DNA of 8,790 bases from Clostridiales bacterium. GTDB taxonomy: Bacteria > Bacillota > Clostridia > Peptostreptococcales > JAAYPU01. The notes beneath the pieces were generated by a model. The model had not been told where the DNA came from and searched no databases. It saw only the letters and a list, made by a program, of their open reading frames with translations. Numbering within the stretch: position 1 is the stretch's first letter; each line of letters opens with the position of its first letter. The translations under genes and the position numbers were made by a program. Shown piece by piece: positions 1 through 4,603 of this stretch. The stretch is taken from assembly GCA_012519645.1 (NCBI GenBank), contig JAAYPU010000081.1, positions 1 through 8,790 of the forward strand, given 5' to 3'.

Positions 1-1569
1 AAGCATCATTTCAATTTCATTTTTTCTTTTCATTTTATTAAACATTGCTTTATCAAAACATAAGTATAAATTAGGTCCCAATAATTGTGATTCAAACATG
101 GCAATATTGGCATTATTGACCAGAGTATCTCCGTCTGCTTCATCTCTGACATTGTAATAGGTTATACCGATGTTAACGGTAATGTCAAATGAGTAATTGT
201 ATATTGCAAATGGTTCATTAAACAATTGTATTATTTCTTCACAAAAATTATTTGTATCAAAGCTATCGCTGCATTCCATGGCAATGACAAATTCATCCCT
301 TAAAAAAATAAATATGGAATCATTGCTGCAATTTAATGTACGTAATCGTTTAGATACTTCAATTTGAATTTCATCTCCTATTTTGTGACCATAAAAATCA
401 TTGATAGATTTAAATTTGTTAAAGTTTATAAAGAAAATTACTATCCTGTTTGGGTGCGTAAGATTTGCAAGCATTTCTTTTATTCTGATATTGAAAAATC
501 GTCTATTGTATAAATTTGTTATATTATCAGTATTTACCAGATTGTTTAATAGTTCATTTTTTTCTGTAAGTTCTCTGGTGCGCTCTTCGATCCTTTTTTC
601 CAGCTCAATAGTGATATTTTTTTCTTTTTCCAGCAGCCTTTCATTATTAATGGAAAATTGAATATAAGCACTGCTTGCTTTGTAAATTAAAATTAATGCA
701 GCAACGAAAAAAATATCCGTTAATATTAGACCGTCTTTAATGAATAATATGATCAAGCTTACCAGAATAAAATATATTTTTTTATTTCCGCCTATATTTG
801 AATACTCGGAATATCTAAATTCACCCTGAACATACTCTTTTTTCTTCATTATTGCTGCAATTGAAATCAGAAAAATAGGCAGGATGTATACAATATCAAA
901 CCTTGTGAATGTTAATAAGCCATGAAAATACAGATAAAACCAGAATGTATTTGAAAGGGCAAAAATAAGAATTCCCGTGTTTATTAAACGGGAAACAATT
1001 GGAATTTTTCCTCCGCGAACAGAAATATACCATACAGCTATTGTTGTAAACATTAATATGTCAGTTAAAATAGACGCCGTTGAAATAAACCCATCGTTAA
1101 TGATGATGCTTATTTTCAAAGCGCCTCTGTCAAAAAATACCGCCCAAATCAGATAAGAGAAAATTGTCAAAATCATCATGAAGTCCAGTGTGAGCTGTAT
1201 TTTATTCCAGTTTTTGAACCTATTCGAAGCAAAAATAACAATAGCAATTAAAAATGCAACGTTAGTAAGAAAACACAATATTCTTATAATGCTATTGCTC
1301 AGAAAAACTTCAGGATAAATAAATATATATATGACTCTGAAAACCTCAGCAATTGACCATGTAAAACAGCCTATTCCCAATAATACAGTATAGGCTAACT
1401 TATCTGAACGAGCATTTTTATATATGCTTTCAAAAATTAAAAAGCATGCCAATAATGTGCCTGTAAGGGATACTAAGTCTGATAACAAATATAATTCTAA
1501 GAATTTACTTGCTAAATAAAAGAAAAAAAAGATAATCAATATAACTATTCTTTTGTTATATTTATTCAT
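1..1569 (-). CDS. Membrane protein with degenerate GGDEF domain, C-terminus beyond window (probable GGDEF-EAL c-di-GMP signalling protein)
   Basis: The frame is open for 523 codons from ATG at 1569 to the window edge, with no stop. Residues 7-300 are very hydrophobic, with about eight or nine likely membrane segments; I do not recognise a named sensor domain there. Residues 305-345 form a charged helix or coiled coil (NNERLLEKEKN, RIEERTRELTEKNELL). A GGDEF fold follows: TDNITNLYNRR (347-357), INFNKFKSINDFYGHKIGD (381-399) and LRDEF at 423-427 where GGDEF belongs. Both glycines are lost, the metal-binding Asp of the usual D-x-D-x-FK is Asn382, and the I-site Arg is replaced by Cys414. Diguanylate cyclase activity is therefore unlikely. 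The end (FDKAMFNKMKRKNEIEMML) resembles the linker into an EAL phosphodiesterase domain, which would lie outside the window (inference). An in-frame ATG at 1581 is disfavoured because AGAGG sits only 1 nt before it; for 1569, GGGG lies 6 nt upstream. Confidence 0.88.
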   Translation of the reverse strand, partial: MNKYNKRIVILIIFFFFYLASKFLELYLLSDLVSLTGTLLACFLIFESIYKNARSDKLAYTVLLGIGCFTWSIAEVFRVIYIFIYPEVFLSNSIIRILCFLTNVAFLIAIVIFASNRFKNWNKIQLTLDFMMILTIFSYLIWAVFFDRGALKISIIINDGFISTASILTDILMFTTIAVWYISVRGGKIPIVSRLINTGILIFALSNTFWFYLYFHGLLTFTRFDIVYILPIFLISIAAIMKKKEYVQGEFRYSEYSNIGGNKKIYFILVSLIILFIKDGLILTDIFFVAALILIYKASSAYIQFSINNERLLEKEKNITIELEKRIEERTRELTEKNELLNNLVNTDNITNLYNRRFFNIRIKEMLANLTHPNRIVIFFINFNKFKSINDFYGHKIGDEIQIEVSKRLRTLNCSNDSIFIFLRDEFVIAMECSDSFDTNNFCEEIIQLFNEPFAIYNYSFDITVNIGITYYNVRDEADGDTLVNNANIAMFESQLLGPNLYLCFDKAMFNKMKRKNEIEMML

Positions 1570-1589
1570 ATAAATCCCCATACCTCTTT

Positions 1590-1610
1590 CTTTGGCATAA
1601 AATACCAAAG
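1590..1610 (-). promoter_or_regulatory. Small hairpin in the leader of the GGDEF-family gene
   Basis: CTTTGG and CCAAAG arms, extended by a U-G and an A-U pair, give an 8-bp stem with a 5-nt loop. It ends only a few bases before the ribosome binding region (AGAGG, 1582-1586). It has no following T-run, so it is not a terminator. It could influence translation, but that is inference. I see no match to a c-di-GMP riboswitch core here. Confidence 0.35.
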
Positions 1611-1664
1611 ATATTGAACAAAAATATTATAAAAATGCTTTAAAAATTAAGTATTTATTATTTT

Positions 1665-1693
1665 ATTATAATGTAATTTTCAGGAAATCACAA
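1665..1693 (-). promoter_or_regulatory. Sigma-A type promoter of the GGDEF-family gene
   Basis: On the minus strand a -35 box TTGTGA (1693-1688) is separated by exactly 17 nt from a perfect -10 box TATAAT (1670-1665). Transcription would start near 1658 and give a leader of about 90 nt before the ATG at 1569. This predicts that the gene is transcribed on its own rather than by read-through from the tRNA region, which carries two terminators upstream. Confidence 0.7.
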
Positions 1694-1750
1694 CCCATAA
1701 TTCGACTTAATACAACAAAATATTCCATATAAGGGTATCCGAGAACTATG

Positions 1751-1912
1751 AATTAAGAATTAAGAACTAATAGATAAGGAGGAAATTTTGCTAAAAACAC
1801 GATGACCTAACAGCAATCTTTGATTGCGTAGTAGGTCAGGAATCGCGAAGTCCAAAACTTGTTTTGGACTTCGAAGCCGATAAATTTCTACATTAATTCT
1901 TAATTCTTAATT
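1751..1912. repeat. 162-bp structured element with 16-bp perfect terminal inverted repeats (MITE/REP-like)
   Basis: The ends at 1751-1766 and 1897-1912 are perfect inverted copies of AATTAAGAATTAAGAA, itself a tandem 7-mer (AATTAAG). Inside are two further hairpins. The first pairs TGACCTA (1803-1809) with TAGGTCA (1832-1838) and contains GCAATC/GATTGC (1813-1818/1822-1827). The second is a perfect 13-bp stem, 1846-1858 with 1861-1873, with a 2-nt loop. The whole can fold as a three-way junction. There is no credible start codon and no long frame, and I see no clear target-site duplication. It looks like a dispersed non-coding repeat, but copy number cannot be judged from one window. Confidence 0.6.
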
Positions 1913-1917
1913 AAAAA

Positions 1918-1943
1918 AGACCTGATTGCTCAGGTCTTTTTTT
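1918..1943 (-). terminator. Intrinsic terminator, probably bidirectional
   Basis: AGACCTGA (1918-1925) pairs with TCAGGTCT (1930-1937) around the loop TTGC. T1937-1943 follows on the plus strand and a run of six A's (1913-1918) precedes it, giving a U-tract on the minus strand. It directly abuts the inverted-repeat element ending at 1912. On the minus strand it would stop any transcript that passes the tRNA-Leu terminator. Confidence 0.75.
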
Positions 1944-1965
1944 GATTGGTGCGAAGAGCGGGACT
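1937..1965 (-). repeat. Duplicate of the tRNA-Leu 3' end (29 nt, one mismatch to 2141-2169)
   Basis: Bases 1937-1965 match 2141-2169 at 28 of 29 positions (G1944 against A2148), an offset of 204 bp. The shared part comprises the terminator T-tract, CCA, discriminator base, acceptor 3' strand and the 3' half of the T-arm of the tRNA-Leu. The remaining tRNA sequence is absent: beyond 1965 the sequence is unrelated. It is either the remnant of a second tandem tRNA-Leu or an attachment-site-like duplication at a tRNA 3' end. Confidence 0.75.
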
Positions 1966-2110
1966 ACCGTCTGCTGCGTTTCACTTGCATACTATTTACG
2001 TCGCCACCTAAATCTGCGATTTCGGTACCGGCTCCTTTCATAAAGCTAAAAAAGTCCATTTAGGACTTTTTCTTAACGCTTTATGCCCTCTCGGGTTCAA
2101 GTCCCGTCCA
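1966..2110. other. GC-rich, palindrome-rich non-coding island between two tRNA-Leu 3' ends
   Basis: This stretch is visibly richer in G and C than the flanking intergenic DNA. It contains a 47-nt imperfect palindrome (2039-2085) with an outer 8-bp arm CATAAAGC/GCTTTATG and an inner 9-bp arm AAAAAGTCC/GGACTTTTT around a 5-nt loop. At 2093-2106 is an inverted copy of the tRNA T-arm (GGGTTCAAGTCCCG). CGGGACT (1959-1965) and AGTCCCG (2100-2106) form an inverted pair around the island. A 31-codon minus-strand frame (2059-1964) starts MDFFSFMKGAG and lacks a ribosome binding site; I do not call it a gene. Together with 1570-1965 this accounts for the whole gene-free gap left of the tRNA. Confidence 0.5.
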
Positions 2111-2120
2111 TTTAAAATAA

Positions 2121-2147
2121 AAAACTCACATTACTGTGAGTTTTTTT
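2121..2147 (-). terminator. Intrinsic terminator of the tRNA-Leu transcript
   Basis: ACTCACA (2124-2130) pairs with TGTGAGT (2135-2141) around TTAC. On the minus strand the stem is followed by a T-rich run (complement of 2124-2118). It begins only a few bases after the tRNA CCA end, as expected for a tRNA terminator. The T2141-2147 run on the other side makes it potentially bidirectional. Confidence 0.8.
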
Positions 2148-2150
2148 AAT

Positions 2151-2235
2151 TGGTGCGAAGAGCGGGACTTGAACCCGCACGGGTAACCCCACACGCCCCT
2201 CAAACGTGCGCGTCTGCCGATTCCGCCATCCTCGC
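2151..2235 (-). tRNA. tRNA-Leu, anticodon GAG
   Basis: An 85-nt class II tRNA with encoded CCA. The acceptor stem GCGAGGA pairs with TCTTCGC (one G-U). The D arm is GCG...CGC with loop GAATCGGCAGA. The anticodon stem CACGT/GCGTG closes a loop TTGAGGG with GAG at positions 34-36. A long variable arm (GGG-TTA-CCC) is typical of tRNA-Leu, and the T arm GCGGG-TTCAAGT-CCCGC is canonical. The discriminator is A73. Its first base directly follows the TAA stop of the peptide-binding lipoprotein gene. I see no strong promoter just upstream inside that gene, so it may depend on read-through from it. Confidence 0.97.
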
Positions 2236-3828
2236 TTACTTAGGCTTGATGATCTGCCAGCTTTCTGATCCGTTATAAATGTCAAAAAACCGTGACTTGA
2301 TATCACCGACTAGATTATTTTTAGCAATGACTCCATAGTTTTTATAAAGCAAGCAGTAGTACGGAACATCTTCATTAAGTATGTTTTGTATTTCTTCAAA
2401 TATTTTTTCTTTCTCTTCTATTGTATGATTACGTTGAAGGTCAGCAAGAAGAAAATCCAAATACGTGTTCACATAGCCTGTTTTATTTAAATTAGAATGG
2501 AGTATAAATCTTAAGTCGACCAAAGGTGAAGTGCTCCATCCTCCTAAAAATAAATCGAATTTACCCTGCTCTAAATAACTCTCATATTCGTCAAAGCTAA
2601 CATATATTATATTAGAGGATACCCCTATTTTGTCAAGACTTTTATTTATAATTTTAGCGCTATCGATCCGATCTTTGTTTTCCTCATTTACCAGTATATT
2701 GAAAGACAGTTCATTACCATTCATATCTTCCAAATACCTATCTGAATCTCTGTTTTCAAATCCGGCTTCTTGTAAAAGGTACAATGCTTTCGCAGGACTG
2801 TAAGGATATAGTCCCTTAGATTCGTTTATATTTAAATAGTATGGCGGATAAAGATTATCGCTTTTTATTCCTGCTCCCAAATAAGTATTTATTATATCGT
2901 CTCTATTTATTGCAAATGAAATAGCCTGACGTACTCGCCTGTCAGATAGTACTTCATTCTTTATATTAAAACCTAATACTTCAAGCTCGTTTGTCGGAAA
3001 ATTATAAATGGATAAAGACCTGTCCTCACGGTATTTTTCCCAATCATAATTATAGGAAAATGCAATTTGTATATCATCTATTTCCAATAATTGAATCGCT
3101 TCTTCCGAAGATGGAACAACCTTAAAAATAAGTGAATTCAAAGCCTTTTCCTTCCCCCAGTAATTCTCAAAGCTGCATAATTTGATATATTTAAGCTTTT
3201 CTATTTCATCGATTTTATATGGGCCGGTGCCTACAGGAGTATAACCGGCAATATCCTCATACACATTGCCAACGGATGCATTATACTTTTGTGAGAAAAT
3301 AGGAAAAATAAAACGTTCTATACTATTGTCATAATTAGAATTAAAGATAATTTTCACAGTATAATCATCAATCTTATCTATTTTTTTTATGTTTGAAACA
3401 TAAAATTTGTACTTTGAAGGTGGATACTTATTGTTATTTTTAAGTGTATTTATTGTGTAAACCACATCGTTTGCTGAAAATACATTTCCGTCATGCCATA
3501 ATACATTTTTTTTCAGATGAAATATTAATTCATAGCCATCATTTTGATATTCCCAGCTTTCAGCTAATAACGGCATGGGTCTGAGATATTCATCCAGATC
3601 GATAAGTCCTTCGTAAATAAGCTTATCTATAAAATATATTGACTGATCCTTACTGACAAAAGGATTAACAGTTTTGTATTTTAAAATAGGAATAGATACT
3701 TCATTGATAATTTCCGGTATAGGCTGTACATTTTCCCCTTTGTTATCCTGTAACGAAGGTCCGCAGCCGGCAGCAAATAATATCGATGCAAAAACGATTA
3801 TTAAAATTATATTTTTTAACCTATGCAA
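2236..3828 (-). CDS. Oligopeptide ABC transporter substrate-binding lipoprotein (SBP family 5, OppA/DppA-like)
   Basis: This 530-residue protein is an extracellular solute-binding lipoprotein that would capture peptides (or another family-5 ligand) outside the membrane. The signal peptide has K5, a hydrophobic core at 7-20 and a lipobox ending AAGC, with Cys22 as the lipidated residue. Family signatures are LAESW (88-92), FHLKKNVLWHDG (103-114) with SANDVVYTI (118-126), TPVGTGPYKI (197-206) and SDRRVRQAISFAINRDDII (295-313). Length is normal for the family. The start is TTG, supported by GGGGTG 7 nt upstream; the nearest upstream ATG (3843) is followed at once by an in-frame stop. No permease or ATPase genes are adjacent, so it is an orphan that would need a transporter encoded elsewhere. 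The stop codon abuts tRNA-Leu. The ligand cannot be told from sequence. Confidence 0.93.
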   Translation of the reverse strand: MHRLKNIILIIVFASILFAAGCGPSLQDNKGENVQPIPEIINEVSIPILKYKTVNPFVSKDQSIYFIDKLIYEGLIDLDEYLRPMPLLAESWEYQNDGYELIFHLKKNVLWHDGNVFSANDVVYTINTLKNNNKYPPSKYKFYVSNIKKIDKIDDYTVKIIFNSNYDNSIERFIFPIFSQKYNASVGNVYEDIAGYTPVGTGPYKIDEIEKLKYIKLCSFENYWGKEKALNSLIFKVVPSSEEAIQLLEIDDIQIAFSYNYDWEKYREDRSLSIYNFPTNELEVLGFNIKNEVLSDRRVRQAISFAINRDDIINTYLGAGIKSDNLYPPYYLNINESKGLYPYSPAKALYLLQEAGFENRDSDRYLEDMNGNELSFNILVNEENKDRIDSAKIINKSLDKIGVSSNIIYVSFDEYESYLEQGKFDLFLGGWSTSPLVDLRFILHSNLNKTGYVNTYLDFLLADLQRNHTIEEKEKIFEEIQNILNEDVPYYCLLYKNYGVIAKNNLVGDIKSRFFDIYNGSESWQIIKPK

Positions 3829-3835
3829 AATTATT

Positions 3836-3841
3836 CACCCC
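3836..3841 (-). promoter_or_regulatory. Ribosome binding site deciding the TTG start of the peptide-binding protein
   Basis: GGGGTG on the minus strand, 7 nt before TTG (3828-3826). A TTGACT sequence further upstream (on the minus strand, within the hairpin at 3860-3904) resembles a -35 box, but no good -10 follows at 17 nt, so I do not call a promoter. Confidence 0.6.
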
Positions 3842-3846
3842 ATTAC

Positions 3847-4009
3847 AACTGAAAACTGATAGTTACAGTTAGAATTTGAAATAGTCAAATTCTTTCATTA
3901 ACTATTATCTATTAATTATTATCTTTTATCTATTTTACCGGACTCCGGACTCCGGACTTCGGACTTCGGACCATAAACCACGAACCTTTATTCCCTATCC
4001 CCTATTCTA
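3847..4009. repeat. Imperfect heptanucleotide-period repeat tract with internal hairpin
   Basis: From 3898 to 4009 the sequence can be cut into consecutive 7-mers without phase change: TTAACTA, TTATCTA, TTAATTA, TTATCTT, TTATCTA, TTTTACC, GGACTCC twice, GGACTTC twice, GGACCAT, AAACCAC, GAACCTT, TATTCCC, TATCCCC, TATTCTA. The clearest block is the five GGAC-type units at 3940-3974. AACTGAA/AACTGAT at 3847-3860 is a second small block. Between them lies a hairpin: TAGTTA/TAACTA outer arms (3860-3865/3899-3904) and AGAATTTGA/TCAAATTCT inner arms (3871-3879/3885-3893). The tract continues through the coaE stop codon (3990-3988), so the final coaE codons are made of repeat units. Confidence 0.7.
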
Positions 4010-4578
4010 TTTAATGCCTTATCAATCTGTTCATGCAGGTGTTGTAAGTCCTTGGAATTATCAATAATAACATGCGCATATTTATTTCTTTCCTCACGTC
4101 TTATTTGTGTCTGTATGCGCATATTGATATCAGTTTCATGTAAATTATCGCGTTTTTTTATTCTTTCAATTTGAATTTTCTCTGGAACATCAACAACCCA
4201 AACTTCATCACACTTTGTATTAAGAGAAGTTTCTATAAGCAGAGGCGCATCAATAACAACAATTTTATCTTTGATCTTTTTTAAACTTTTAGTTATTTCG
4301 TTTATTATCATCGGATGCATAATTCCATTGAGAATGGCTAACTGGCTGTTATCCGAAAATACTATCTGTGCTAAAGCTTCCCGGTTTAAAAAACCATCTT
4401 TATTTATAATCTCTTTTCCGAAATGCTTGATTATTTGTTTTAACGCCTTTGACCCCGGATAAACTATTTCTCTTGAAATTTCATCGGTATCTATAACGTG
4501 AATACCTTTATTTCTTAAATATCGAGTAGCTTCTGTCTTGCCTGAACCGATTCCGCCTGTCAAACCAATGATAAACAT
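3988..4578 (-). CDS. coaE: Dephospho-CoA kinase
   Basis: It catalyses the last step of coenzyme A synthesis, ATP-dependent phosphorylation of the 3'-hydroxyl of dephospho-CoA, in the cytoplasm. The 196-residue product has the P-loop GGIGSGKT (8-15), DTD (30-32) for substrate and metal, IDAPLLIE (109-116), and a LID-type basic stretch QIRREERNKYAHVIIDNS. Length is typical. I chose ATG 4578 because a very strong GGAGG lies 8 nt upstream; the in-frame ATG at 4593 overlaps that site and would add only five residues. polA ends 25 nt upstream, so the two are probably one operon. The C-terminal residues RIGDRE are encoded by the 7-base repeat tract, which suggests that the repeat has eroded or replaced the original end. 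Confidence 0.95.
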   Translation of the reverse strand: MFIIGLTGGIGSGKTEATRYLRNKGIHVIDTDEISREIVYPGSKALKQIIKHFGKEIINKDGFLNREALAQIVFSDNSQLAILNGIMHPMIINEITKSLKKIKDKIVVIDAPLLIETSLNTKCDEVWVVDVPEKIQIERIKKRDNLHETDINMRIQTQIRREERNKYAHVIIDNSKDLQHLHEQIDKALNRIGDRE

Positions 4579-4591
4579 ACGCCCCACCTCC
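4579..4591 (-). promoter_or_regulatory. Strong ribosome binding site of coaE
   Basis: On the minus strand GGAGGTGGGGCGT immediately precedes ATG 4578. GGAGG is 8 nt from the start, which decides against the ATG at 4593. Confidence 0.75.
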
Positions 4592-4603
4592 ATTTTTTAT
4601 ATT

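Noticed and set aside
401..661. 86-codon plus-strand open frame with hydrophobic product
   Set aside because: It lies opposite the coiled-coil and GGDEF-coding part of the minus-strand gene and is only an antisense shadow of AT-rich DNA.
1570..1660. c-di-GMP riboswitch in the leader of the GGDEF-family gene
   Set aside because: The leader is about 90 nt, very AT-rich and has one small hairpin; I see no GEMM-type core sequence.
1782..1912. Minus-strand open frame through the inverted-repeat element (reading ...DFAIPDLLRNQRLL...)
   Set aside because: The only ATG nearby is followed at once by TAG, there is no ribosome binding site, and the palindromes explain the sequence better.
2086..2110. 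Plus-strand tRNA suggested by GGGTTCAAGTCCCG
   Set aside because: Only the T-arm is present; no acceptor, D or anticodon arms can be drawn upstream, and the preceding DNA is a palindrome.
2112..2306. 64-codon minus-strand open frame across the tRNA-Leu
   Set aside because: It translates the tRNA itself and the end of the lipoprotein gene in another frame, and has no ribosome binding site.
3938..3974. Possible CRISPR array from repeated GGACTCC/GGACTTC
   Set aside because: Units are 7 bp, directly adjacent and without spacers; no cas genes are present.
4591..4593. ATG at 4593 as start of coaE
   Set aside because: It overlaps the GGAGG ribosome binding site of the better-placed ATG at 4578 and adds residues outside the conserved family start.
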